Origin: an uncultured Luminiphilus sp.
GTDB lineage: Bacteria; Pseudomonadota; Gammaproteobacteria; Pseudomonadales; Halieaceae
NCBI GenBank assembly: GCA_938084055.1
Contig: CALKDK010000004.1
Span: 1-64,000 of the forward strand
Length of the DNA: 64,000 nt
Reading direction: 5' to 3'
Positions 44,159 through 52,846 of the stretch are shown here, one piece after another. Within the stretch, counting starts at the first letter, position 1. Each line of letters begins with the position of its first letter. The position numbers were made by a program, and so were the translations under genes. Under the pieces are notes generated by a model. The model was given only the letters and a program-made list of their open reading frames with translations, was not told the origin of the DNA and ran no database searches.

Positions 44159-44968
44159 TTACGTCGGGAATACAAAAATAACGTTAACTCTCAGAGCCCA
44201 GCCTTTGGGTCCAAACTCACTGGAGTCGGCCCAGTAACGAACACCGCCACCCACCTGCATAATCTGATTACCCAGCTTCATTAGCTGATTGGCACCGACA
44301 TTGATGGGTACCGACCAACCCTTGGTTTCCCAGTTATAAGTAGATTCGGTATTGAGGTAATAGGTCAGCTTTTTCGGCGTAATGTAGGAAATAAAGGGCT
44401 GTATAAAGCTGGCATTAACTTCCGTATTGTCCTCCTTGGCAAAAGACCAGAGGTGGTTGGCCAGGGCACCGTAGGTCCACGGTCCCGACTGCTTTAATAC
44501 CAAGCCGGTGGGGCCTGCGGCCCACGCGCGCGGTCCCAGAGCATCCTCCGTTGCCGTTGGAATATTCAGCACCGGTCCCACCCCCCAAATCAGTCCCCCA
44601 GCCGTTGGGGCTTTTGGAGAAAAGAACAGGCTCTGCACCGTGTCACCAAGGCCTGATTCATCCCTGCCGGGTACGGGAAAATCAGACTGGTGAACCAACG
44701 GGAAGATGGTGCGGGAAATCATATTCCAGTCATCATTCAGGGAGATCGGGATTACCGGCTGGATATTGGTCTTCCAAATCGAGCCCTCATCGCCCAGGCC
44801 ATAGTTGTCATCGTAGTTGATTTGTATCGGCACGCTTATCAGGGAAGCAACGGGGTTGGCCAGCTTCTGCGCGATTGACGTCTCATCAGCAGTCAGCCAC
44901 GGCGACATCAAGAGGGCAGAGGCAACTAGCAGGGTAGAAAATAACGTCCGAGCTTTGGGTGCGAGCAT
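44159..44968 (-). CDS. Outer-membrane transporter-like beta-barrel protein
   Basis: 269 residues. Signal peptide about 1-27 (W-L-T-A-D-E). Alternating-residue strands with aromatic ends (I-Q-I-N-Y-D-D-N-Y-G, W-N-M-I-S-R-T-I-F-P, F-I-Q-P-F-I-S-Y-I-T) indicate a small beta-barrel. The D-N-Y-G-x-G-D-E-G and G-L-G-D-T-V-Q segments recall the phenol-MetA/transporter family. It sits 37 bases from the start of the decayed SphA-like gene on the same strand. A role in passage of hydrophobic molecules is likely; the substrate is unknown. Confidence 0.8.
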   Translation of the reverse strand: MLAPKARTLFSTLLVASALLMSPWLTADETSIAQKLANPVASLISVPIQINYDDNYGLGDEGSIWKTNIQPVIPISLNDDWNMISRTIFPLVHQSDFPVPGRDESGLGDTVQSLFFSPKAPTAGGLIWGVGPVLNIPTATEDALGPRAWAAGPTGLVLKQSGPWTYGALANHLWSFAKEDNTEVNASFIQPFISYITPKKLTYYLNTESTYNWETKGWSVPINVGANQLMKLGNQIMQVGGGVRYWADSSEFGPKGWALRVNVIFVFPT

Positions 44969-45102
44969 GGGTTTTCCAGTTGATCAGGGTTCGAGGAAGT
45001 CCAAGAGTAAACAAAAGAAGCCCGTGCGACTTGTTCAGCCGAGAATCTGTCGTCAATTACACAGTGCGCCAAGCCCGGGGCAATCCAAGTCGGGGGTTAA
45101 TT

Positions 45103-45119
45103 CCGGGGACAGGCCCCGG
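45103..45119. other. GC-rich hairpin
   Basis: CCGGGG-ACAGG-CCCCGG in the gap between the beta-barrel gene and the PhyH gene; no U-tract. Confidence 0.4.
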
Positions 45120-45164
45120 AGTGCGGCAGCAGCACGGGCCCGAAGATCCCATCAAAATTTCTAC

Positions 45165-45196
45165 CGGGCAATCCGTCCTGTTATCCCGATTGCCCG
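45165..45196 (-). terminator. Hairpin downstream of the second PhyH gene
   Basis: CGGGCAATC and GATTGCCCG form a perfect 9-bp stem with a 14-nt loop, 29 bases past the stop at 45225 on the minus strand. An AT-rich run follows at a distance, so it is a probable but not classic terminator. Confidence 0.5.
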
Positions 45197-45224
45197 ACCA
45201 CATTAACGGGTAACGGTCTGACGC

Positions 45225-46394
45225 TTAAATGCTCAGGTCATCACAGTTGTAATCGTGGATATCCCGCCTCGCGGCGGCATCCCACCGATAGTGCAGCCCC
45301 GCCTCGGCAAAGGGCTGGTACTGGTAAGGTTGCTCGTCAGAGAAGTGCTGCCTGCGGGCATCGATGGCGTATCCGAGTACGCGAGAACGGCGCGCGATGA
45401 TGCCCTCATCAAAAACCTGCGACGCACTGTGGATACCCCCGCCCTGAACTCCCAGCACCGAGGAGCGGCGGTGGAAGCCAAAGTTGACCGTGACCCGCGG
45501 CTCCAAACCCGAGTTGGGGAAAGATCCGTGCAACAACTGCCGATTACATATGACCACATCGCCGGGGTCACAAATGAGCGGCACGGCTCCCTCCAGCCTT
45601 TCACTCCCCGATTTCGATACCAGCTCCCTGATATCCAGCTTGCCGACTTTATGCGTACCGGGTAATACCCAGACCCCGTTAACGGCGGTGCTGCCATAGA
45701 GCTGCGCCATGAAGTTAAAGCCATGGATGTCCTCATCGAAAGCCGCACTGTCCCAGTGCGTGACGCCATCCTGGTGCCAGGAGACAGCGGCACCAATGCC
45801 AGGATCCTTAATAAACAGTGCTTCGTTGAAGGGCGCAAAATCTACACCATTGATGGCCTCCGCGACGCGCAGCAAATCCGGATGGGCGTAGGTCCTGAGA
45901 CAGGCCTCGGAGAATTGCAGGGAACCCAGGAGGATGAAAGGTGCAGCCTGGGGCGCGCCGGACGCCGCCACGGGCTCAAACATCTTCACCTGGTGCCGAC
46001 CATTGGCAAGTGCAGTACCCCCCAGGGGATCCCCCAGCGGTTTAGACCACACCAGCGTCATGGCACTACAGTTTGCGCCCAGCGCGGCCTCGCCCTCGGG
46101 GGTTACACTGCTGTCGGGACCCTTGGGAAAACGCCCACGCATCGCTGCCAGATCAGATTCAATTTCGGACAGCTCCTCCTTCCCAAGCACACCCGTGAAC
46201 ACATAAAAGCCGTATTGGGAATAAGCTTTCCTAATCTGGGCATCCAGTGACCCGTCTGCAGCAAAGCGTATCGGGCCGCGGTTATCCAGCCTGAGCGCCG
46301 CCTGCTCGCCTTCTTTGAGATAGCTGCGCATGGCATCGGCCTGATCGCCATAGTAAGCCGCGCACCGTTCGATGGACTCAGAAGCATCAATCAT
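45225..46394 (-). CDS. Phytanoyl-CoA dioxygenase (PhyH)-family oxygenase
   Basis: 389 residues from ATG 46394 (GAGAG upstream); the ORF extends 33 codons further without a start signal. The metal triad is H-x-D in S-W-H-Q-D-G-V-T-H-W and a later His in L-L-H-G-S-F-P-N; E-P-R-V-T-V carries the 2-oxoglutarate Arg. It is longer than the PhyH enzyme at 42196 and clearly different in sequence, so it is not a recent duplicate. The substrate is unknown. Confidence 0.85.
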   Translation of the reverse strand: MIDASESIERCAAYYGDQADAMRSYLKEGEQAALRLDNRGPIRFAADGSLDAQIRKAYSQYGFYVFTGVLGKEELSEIESDLAAMRGRFPKGPDSSVTPEGEAALGANCSAMTLVWSKPLGDPLGGTALANGRHQVKMFEPVAASGAPQAAPFILLGSLQFSEACLRTYAHPDLLRVAEAINGVDFAPFNEALFIKDPGIGAAVSWHQDGVTHWDSAAFDEDIHGFNFMAQLYGSTAVNGVWVLPGTHKVGKLDIRELVSKSGSERLEGAVPLICDPGDVVICNRQLLHGSFPNSGLEPRVTVNFGFHRRSSVLGVQGGGIHSASQVFDEGIIARRSRVLGYAIDARRQHFSDEQPYQYQPFAEAGLHYRWDAAARRDIHDYNCDDLSI

Positions 46395-46635
46395 AACAAC
46401 CAATCTCTCAAAACAATAAGCGCAGGAACCATATGACGTCCTGCCAAAAAATTCAAAGGCAGCTACCCGGAGGATCCAGCGAGCCGGTGCCACCCACCGA
46501 CGGGCGTAGCCTTACAAATGACAACCTCGGGTGTTTCGAACCACCACATCCTTTGCTGGCTTTTGCCTGAGATGACACGCGCCCTTGCCAGCCCATGATT
46601 CATACTGAAAAACCCCGTGATTTGGAATCGGCCGC

Positions 46636-47766
46636 GTGAAAACCAAGCTATGTGATGCACTGGGTATACAGGTACCCATTTTTGCCTTCTCTCATTGCCG
46701 CGATGTCGTGGCTGCAGTAAGTAAGGCCGGGGGCCTGGGCGTGCTGGGCGTCGGCTTTATGAACGTCGCACAACTTAAGGAGGAACTTGACTGGATTGAT
46801 CAGCACATTGGCGATCATGTGTACGGGGTCGACGTGGTAATCCCACAGAACTACGAGGGGCGCGATGCGGGGGACCTCACAGAGGCCGAATTAGAGGAGA
46901 AATTGTGGGCCATGGTTCCCTCCTCCCACACCGAATTTGCCGAGCGCCTGCTGCAGGAACACAACGTACCGCCCTGGCCGGAAAAGGGACGACCCAAAAT
47001 ATTTGGCTGGACCATGCAAACGGTCATGCCCTGCCTGGAGGAGGCGTTGACGCGACCCAAGTGCAGGCTTATCGCCAATGCCCTGGGCACGCCGCCAACC
47101 AAGGTCATCAAGAAGGTAAAAGAGGCCGGGAGACTCATTGGCGCCCTTTGCGGCAAGCCCAGGCAGGCGCTGCAGCACCAAGCCGCGGGGCTTGATTTTA
47201 TAGTTGCACAGGGCACTGAGGGGGGTGGGCACACAGGGGAAATTGGCAGCATGGTGCTGTGGCCAGAAATCATAAAGGCCGTGGCCCCAGTGCCCGTGCT
47301 CGCGGCAGGCGGAATCGCCAGCGGCAGGCAAATGCTGGCCGCAATGGCAATGGGGGCATCGGGTGTCTGGACCGGCTCGCTATGGCTCACGGTCGAAGAA
47401 GCAAGCGCTCAACCCGCCCAGAAGCAGAGCTTCCTGAACGCGACGGTGGAAGATACCGTTCGAACGAAAGCCTGGACAGGCAAACCGGCCAGGGTGCTGC
47501 GCAACCGCTGGACCGAGGCATGGGACGATCCCGTTTCCCCCGAGCCCCTACCCATGCCACTGCATGGCCTGGTAACCGCTGACGCCATGCGCCGCACGGA
47601 AAGTTATGCCGGCTCGGGTGCAACACAGGAAGTCGCCATGAATATCTGCGGGCAGGTCATCGGGCATATCAATGAGATCGAGAGCTGTGGCGGTGTGATG
47701 TACAGACTGATCAACGAGTATCTGGATGGCCTTGAGGAGCTAAATCAATTAACGAACCGGGCCTAA
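46636..47766 (+). CDS. Nitronate monooxygenase / NAD(P)H-dependent flavin oxidoreductase family
   Basis: 376 residues from GTG 46636. A TIM barrel with F-A-F-S-H at strand 1, V-Y-G-V-D at strand 2, and the FMN phosphate sites G-T-E-G-G-G-H-T-G and A-A-G-G-I-A-S-G, then G-A-S-G-V-W-T-G-S. The catalytic His of true nitronate monooxygenases may be the one in G-G-H-T-G. Members oxidise alkyl nitronates or act as enoyl reductases. Flanked by oppositely oriented genes; divergent from PhyH. Confidence 0.88.
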   Translation: MKTKLCDALGIQVPIFAFSHCRDVVAAVSKAGGLGVLGVGFMNVAQLKEELDWIDQHIGDHVYGVDVVIPQNYEGRDAGDLTEAELEEKLWAMVPSSHTEFAERLLQEHNVPPWPEKGRPKIFGWTMQTVMPCLEEALTRPKCRLIANALGTPPTKVIKKVKEAGRLIGALCGKPRQALQHQAAGLDFIVAQGTEGGGHTGEIGSMVLWPEIIKAVAPVPVLAAGGIASGRQMLAAMAMGASGVWTGSLWLTVEEASAQPAQKQSFLNATVEDTVRTKAWTGKPARVLRNRWTEAWDDPVSPEPLPMPLHGLVTADAMRRTESYAGSGATQEVAMNICGQVIGHINEIESCGGVMYRLINEYLDGLEELNQLTNRA

Positions 47767-47820
47767 ACCCAGCACGGGCGCCGCGCAATCCAGGCTAATC
47801 GAGGCAAGCGGTCACATTCC

Positions 47821-48867
47821 TCATACCTGTGCTGATTTGGCTTGCTGCAACATTTCATCTGCCAGTTGATCAGCCACTTGAGAGGGGGCAACACCACGCT
47901 TCTCGCTTGCCACCAAAACACTGCGGGTGGTCTCATAAATACACTCCACACCATCCATAAGGTCCTGACGGGTGGCATCCGGATCGCCTCGCTGAATTCG
48001 CACATAGATGGCGCCACCCGCATTCACCACATAATCGGGGGCATAAAGAATGCCCCGCTGGAACAACTCATCACCATCTGCTTTGCCGGCCAGCTGGTTA
48101 TTTGCGGCACCGCACACAATCGTGCACCGGAGCCGCTGGATGGTATGACTGTTGAGCACACCACCCAGCGCACAGGGTGCAAAAATATCAGCCTGCGCAT
48201 CGTATATGTCGTCGCAGGCGACCGCTTGAGCACCCAACTCTCGAGCTACTCTCGCGGACAGCTCCTCATTGATGTCGGCAATGACCAAAGCTCCACCTCG
48301 GGCACTCACCGCCTGCGCTAGAGCAAGCCCAACCCCACCCAGCCCCTGAATTGCCACAGTAAGGCCCTCCAGGTCTGACTGGCCGTATACGCGCTCCACC
48401 GCCGCTCGCATACCGCTGTAAACACCGTGGGCGGTCACCGGAGCGCTTGGACCGAGTGCCTCGGTAGCTCCCAGGACATATTGGGTCTCCTCGGCGAGTA
48501 TCTGCATGTCCTCAAAGGAAATATTGACATCATTACCCGTCAGGAAAGCGCCGTTCAGGCGCTCGACAAAGCCGGCATAGGCACGCAAAAGCTGCTCTGA
48601 TTTTTGCTCTGGCGAACCAATAATCACAGCCTTGGCGCCCCCAGTCCCGGACTTGGCAAGCGTACATTTGCGCGTCATACCCTGTGCCAACCTGACGGCG
48701 TCTTCCAAGGCGGCCTGCTCGCTGCTGTAGGGCAGCATCCGTGTTCCTCCGGCTGCTGGGCCGAGGGTGGAATCGTGAATTACGATAAAGGCCTTGAGTC
48801 CGCTTGAGGCTTCGCGACAGAAAATGATTTGCTCAACCCCATATTGCTCTGCAAGTTCAAAGATCAA
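47821..48867 (-). CDS. Leucine dehydrogenase-like Glu/Leu/Phe/Val dehydrogenase
   Basis: 348 residues. The amino-acid binding half has G-P-A-A-G-G-T-R-M and M-T-R-K-C-T-L-A-K-S-G-T-G-G-A-K-A-V-I, with both Lys of the family present, and G-N-D-V-N. The NAD half has G-L-G-G-V-G. The length of 348 fits leucine/phenylalanine dehydrogenases rather than hexameric GDH. Reaction: oxidative deamination of a branched or aromatic amino acid to its 2-oxo acid. It is last in the minus-strand run starting at the TonB receptor, 56 bases after the amidohydrolase. Confidence 0.92.
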   Translation of the reverse strand: MIFELAEQYGVEQIIFCREASSGLKAFIVIHDSTLGPAAGGTRMLPYSSEQAALEDAVRLAQGMTRKCTLAKSGTGGAKAVIIGSPEQKSEQLLRAYAGFVERLNGAFLTGNDVNISFEDMQILAEETQYVLGATEALGPSAPVTAHGVYSGMRAAVERVYGQSDLEGLTVAIQGLGGVGLALAQAVSARGGALVIADINEELSARVARELGAQAVACDDIYDAQADIFAPCALGGVLNSHTIQRLRCTIVCGAANNQLAGKADGDELFQRGILYAPDYVVNAGGAIYVRIQRGDPDATRQDLMDGVECIYETTRSVLVASEKRGVAPSQVADQLADEMLQQAKSAQV

Positions 48868-48923
48868 GCGCGTGGCTCCAGGGAAAGCTCGACATACGGG
48901 TACAAGTCTCCTTACTTGATTGG

Positions 48924-50435
48924 TTACATTTGGTCTTTAAAAATTTTGCCACCCTTGATGATCAGGTCGATGTTCTCCTCAGGATTGGCCAGCAAGGTAA
49001 TGTCTTGCAGCGGATTACCCTTTATCAGCAAGATATCAGCGTAAGCGCCCGGCTGAATGACACCGAGCTTGCCCGCCCCGTAAGGATGTCGTAACCCTGA
49101 AAGGGCAAACAAGGCCGCGTTGCCAGAAGTGGCCTGCAGCAGAATTTCATAGGCAGAAAAATACCGTTGCCGAGCCACAAACTCACGGCTCTGGCTCGCC
49201 TGACCGTCAAGCTTGCCAAACGTATCGGTACTCCAGGCAATGTTTACCCCAAGCTTCTTCGCCAATTCAATAACCCGGGCAGACTTTCGGTTCACCACGT
49301 CCATTTTTTCGCCGTTCACTGTACCCTCCAGGCCCAATTGGGCTGGGGTCTGCGAGAACAGGAACACCTGGGGTGACAGCCAAACATCCTCACGGGCCAT
49401 TCGTTTCAGGGTGGCCTCAGTCAAAAAAGGTCCATGGTCAATACACTTCACGCCCGCATCTATGCTGAGGTTGGCAGCCGCATCGGTAAACGCGTGGACA
49501 GCCACGTAGGTTCCCCACTTTTCAGCCTCATGAACCGCAGCGCGCAGCTCATCCAAGGTGTACTGAGTGGCGTCCAGAGGATCATAAAGGCTTGATACGC
49601 CACCGCCAGCCATTACCTTCAACTGGCTGGCGCCGGAACGGAGTGCGACACGGGCTGCCTCCATAACCTCAGCCTTACCATCAGCCAGCAGGGACCAGCC
49701 AAATAACGCCTGCTTGCTCGGCAGGTCGGGAAAGAGATGATTGAGAAACTGGTCTGTTGTTTGGAAGTCCCCGTGTCCTGATGTTTGGCTTATCATCACT
49801 CCCGAGGGCAGAATCCTGGGTCCCGGCACCCAACCCTGATCTATTGCCTGCTTCAGCCCCGTAACTGGCCCCCCCAGATCCCTCACACTGGTAAAGCCCC
49901 GCAGAAGCATCCGTTCCGCGGCAACAGTAGCCAGGGCACCATTAAAGCCCCAGTGATTCTTGAATATCGTAGTTTCCGGTGAATCGACAATGGCCAGGTG
50001 GGTATGTGCATCGAGCAAGCCAGGGATCATTGTCCGGCCCGCGGCGTCAATAACCAGCGCGTCAGCAGCTGGAATACCGGGCGCCATCAGCGCAATCAAT
50101 TCGTCCTCGATAAGAATATCGCTGCCCTCGATGAGTTCGGCTGAGTGCCCATCAAAGATCGACGCATTGGTGATCAGTATTTTCCGGGTTTCCGCCTGGG
50201 CACAGGTCGGCGCAAAGGACACCAGGATCAAAGTCAGCACCAGGGGCCCATACAGGGAGGCCATCACCGATTTAATCGCTCCACTCGCAGCTGTAATGGA
50301 CCTGCCATTTCTGGCGCCTATCAGCGTTTCAAACAGGAGCAGGAACTTCTGTGCGATCGATCGTCCCCTAATTGCCATCACTTTCCCAACCCCGTAATGT
50401 CTTCGATCTATATTGTGGCCCAGGCATGCTGGCAT
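48924..50435 (-). CDS. Exported amidohydrolase (imidazolonepropionase/prolidase-like)
   Basis: Up to 503 residues; a likely signal peptide appears only at M-A-S-L-Y-G-P-L-V-L-T (about 50-65 residues in, ending C-A-Q-A-E), so the true start may be that Met. Metal site H-T-H in L-L-D-A-H-T-H, carboxylated-Lys candidate in Q-L-K-V-M-A-G-G-G, His in V-A-V-H-A-F and C-I-D-H-G, and Asp in S-T-D-T-F. This branch cleaves dipeptides (Xaa-Pro, Xaa-Arg) and other amides, often in the periplasm. It sits between the aminotransferase and the dehydrogenase, suggesting it frees an amino acid. Confidence 0.88.
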   Translation of the reverse strand: MPACLGHNIDRRHYGVGKVMAIRGRSIAQKFLLLFETLIGARNGRSITAASGAIKSVMASLYGPLVLTLILVSFAPTCAQAETRKILITNASIFDGHSAELIEGSDILIEDELIALMAPGIPAADALVIDAAGRTMIPGLLDAHTHLAIVDSPETTIFKNHWGFNGALATVAAERMLLRGFTSVRDLGGPVTGLKQAIDQGWVPGPRILPSGVMISQTSGHGDFQTTDQFLNHLFPDLPSKQALFGWSLLADGKAEVMEAARVALRSGASQLKVMAGGGVSSLYDPLDATQYTLDELRAAVHEAEKWGTYVAVHAFTDAAANLSIDAGVKCIDHGPFLTEATLKRMAREDVWLSPQVFLFSQTPAQLGLEGTVNGEKMDVVNRKSARVIELAKKLGVNIAWSTDTFGKLDGQASQSREFVARQRYFSAYEILLQATSGNAALFALSGLRHPYGAGKLGVIQPGAYADILLIKGNPLQDITLLANPEENIDLIIKGGKIFKDQM

Positions 50436-50462
50436 AAACGCTTTACACCAACGCTTTTAAGA

Positions 50463-51647
50463 TCAACCAGATAGCTCCCCAAGCAAACGCCCCAGGCGTT
50501 GAATGCCCTCGTCGATCTTGGCCTCAGTCATTTGCGAATAACTCAGTCTGAGCGTATCAGCCCGTGGATCTGTCGCATAAAAAGACTCTCCGGGCACATA
50601 GGCCACGCCAATTTCATTCATGGCATACACTACGGTCTCGGTGGCATTGATACCCGGCGCCTCGACCCAGATGAAGTACCCCCCCGAGGGGCGGGTATAC
50701 GTGACGCCAGAGGGAAAATATTCCTCGATTGCAGCCAGCGCCGCATCTCTCCTTCCACGGTAAACGTTCCTTGAGGTGTTCAGGTGGTCCTCAAGCGAAT
50801 AGTCCTGGAGGAATGTCACTGCCTGGTACTGCGCGACTGTGCCAGCCTGGAAGTCGGTCGCCTCCTTCAAAACCCGATATCGCTCAATCAGTTTGTTATC
50901 GGCAACAACCCAGCCCAGCCGAATACCCGGACAAAGTGTTTTTGAGAACGAGCCAAGAAAGATGACCCTACCGCAGTCGTCATAACTTTTGATCGCAGGA
51001 GGAAACTCACCGTCGAAACGAATTTCGTAGTAGGGGCTGTCTTCCACGATCATCACATCGTAGCGATCTGCCAATTCCACCATGTGACGTCTTCGGTCGG
51101 CAGCTAACGTAATACCTGTGGGATTCTGAAAATCGGGAACGGTGTAGATCAACTTTGCCGCCGGATGACGCCTGAGCGCGTCCTCGAGGGCATCCATTCG
51201 CATACCGTCAGCATCAATCGGCACAGAAACATAGTTGGCGGATAAGGCGCCAAAAGTATTCAAGGCACCCAGGTAAGAGGGATGCTCGACGATAACGGTG
51301 TCTCCCTCGTCCAGGTACAGACGCGCTGCGTAGTCAATGCCCTGCTGTGAGCCGCTCAAAATCAATACGTCATCGGCACCCACATTGACGCCTGCTCGAG
51401 GCATCCATTGCGTTGCGATAAATTCCCGAAGCGGCGCTATGCCGTACGCACCATCATAGGCCATAACGGTGCGACCATAGACCTCAAACGCCTTGTCAGA
51501 AGCCGCTCTGAAGGCATCCAGTGCGTACAACTCGGGTGCCGGGGCACCACCGGCAAATGAAATCATGTCAGGATTTCTCGCCGCAGCGAACATCTCCTTG
51601 ATAAAATCCGAACCATAGCCCTGCATGCGTTTAGCTTCAGCAACCAT
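50463..51647 (-). CDS. PLP-dependent aminotransferase (2-aminoadipate/LysN-like)
   Basis: 394 residues. Fold-type I with S-G-S-Q-Q-G-I-D for cofactor phosphate, P-D-F-Q-N-P-T-G for the pyridine ring, and PLP-binding Lys236 in G-S-F-S-K-T-L. No N-terminal GntR domain, unlike MocR proteins. Members use broad aromatic, branched or 2-aminoadipate substrates with 2-oxoglutarate. Its gap to the next dehydrogenase gene is 23 bases, so it belongs to the operon. Confidence 0.92.
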   Translation of the reverse strand: MVAEAKRMQGYGSDFIKEMFAAARNPDMISFAGGAPAPELYALDAFRAASDKAFEVYGRTVMAYDGAYGIAPLREFIATQWMPRAGVNVGADDVLILSGSQQGIDYAARLYLDEGDTVIVEHPSYLGALNTFGALSANYVSVPIDADGMRMDALEDALRRHPAAKLIYTVPDFQNPTGITLAADRRRHMVELADRYDVMIVEDSPYYEIRFDGEFPPAIKSYDDCGRVIFLGSFSKTLCPGIRLGWVVADNKLIERYRVLKEATDFQAGTVAQYQAVTFLQDYSLEDHLNTSRNVYRGRRDAALAAIEEYFPSGVTYTRPSGGYFIWVEAPGINATETVVYAMNEIGVAYVPGESFYATDPRADTLRLSYSQMTEAKIDEGIQRLGRLLGELSG

Positions 51648-51670
51648 TTACTTCCTCCGCAGTCAGAGAC

Positions 51671-52843
51671 CTAATATGACTTGGGTAGCCCAAGTACGTG
51701 TTGACCAATGTAATTGAGGGTCATCTGTTGGGTCAGCGGTGCCAGCCGAAACAGCTGCACTTCGCGCCACCAGCGCTCTTGATGGTATTCCCGTGCATAT
51801 CCCGCGCCACCAAATGCCTGCAGACTGTGATAACAGGCATCGATCGCAGCCTCCACAGCAACATACTTGGCGATGTTGGCCAGTGCCGATGCGTTACCGC
51901 CGGTATCTCCGGCATCCTCGAGCGCGGCCGCCTGCAGGACAGTCAGCCAGACCGATTCCAACTGGGCGTGGGACCGGGCCAAAGGATGTTGAATCGCCTG
52001 ATGGGCCCCTATGGGAACGCCGAAGACAACGCGCTCTCCGGCATAATCCACCGCACGGGACAGAGCCAGCCGCGCGATGCCAATCGCCCCCGCTGCCACC
52101 AGCAACCTTTCTGCATTCAGCGTCGGTACCAGTGCGGCAAAACCTTCCCCCGGTTTACCCACCAGGGCACTGTCCGCAACCCATAAATCCTCGATAAAGA
52201 GCTGATTGGACTTGTAGTAGTTGAAGCCGTGCTTGGGAATGGGGTGGTATGTTAGCTGCTCGTTGGGCAGGTCAATCATAAAGAGGCTTAATTCAGGCTT
52301 CGAGAACTCGGTTTTCTCATGCATATCGGTTCTGGCAACAAGCAACAGCGCATCTGAATGCTGCAAATTGGTGATGAACCACTTCGCGCCGTTGATAACG
52401 AAACCTTCCCCCTGCTTCCGCGCCGTGGTTTGCATATTGAACGAATTGGTGCCGGCCTCAGGCTCGGACAGTGCAAAAGCGCAGATTTTTTCACCCAGGG
52501 CGAAGGGCCGGAGATAGGCTTCGCGTTGCGCCTCACTCCCCGCTCGGGCCACCGTCAGGGTGCCCAGCAAACCGAACAGATAGCCTAAAGCCGGTCCGCC
52601 GCCACCGCCGCCGCGGCAGAGAGCCTCCATAGCCAGAACCACCTCAGTCAAACCTTGCCCGCTTCCACCATGTGCCTCCGACACAGCGAGTCCGAAGAAA
52701 CCCTGTTTCCCAATTTGCTGAATAAACTCCTCTGGATAATCCCCCGACGCATCGAGTTGAGACCAATACTCAGGACCATAAGAATCGGCTATCTGCTCAG
52801 CTGTATGGATGAGCATGCGTTGTGTTTCAGTCAAAGAAATCAT
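51671..52843 (-). CDS. Acyl-CoA dehydrogenase lacking the usual catalytic Glu
   Basis: 390 residues with a complete ACAD fold: A-L-S-E-P-E-A-G-T-N, W-F-I-T-N, and F-G-G-A-G-Y. At the place of the Y-E-G-T base motif it reads R-L-A-P-L-T-Q-Q-M-T-L-N-Y-I-G, so no Glu is present there. It ends H-V-L-G-L-P-K-S-Y. A poly-Gly stretch (six Gly) lies near 80. Such paralogues can use another base or serve as the non-catalytic partner in heteromeric enzymes. It sits 3 bases after the partner dehydrogenase at 52847-53995. Confidence 0.9.
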   Translation of the reverse strand: MISLTETQRMLIHTAEQIADSYGPEYWSQLDASGDYPEEFIQQIGKQGFFGLAVSEAHGGSGQGLTEVVLAMEALCRGGGGGGPALGYLFGLLGTLTVARAGSEAQREAYLRPFALGEKICAFALSEPEAGTNSFNMQTTARKQGEGFVINGAKWFITNLQHSDALLLVARTDMHEKTEFSKPELSLFMIDLPNEQLTYHPIPKHGFNYYKSNQLFIEDLWVADSALVGKPGEGFAALVPTLNAERLLVAAGAIGIARLALSRAVDYAGERVVFGVPIGAHQAIQHPLARSHAQLESVWLTVLQAAALEDAGDTGGNASALANIAKYVAVEAAIDACYHSLQAFGGAGYAREYHQERWWREVQLFRLAPLTQQMTLNYIGQHVLGLPKSY

Positions 52844-52846
52844 GTA

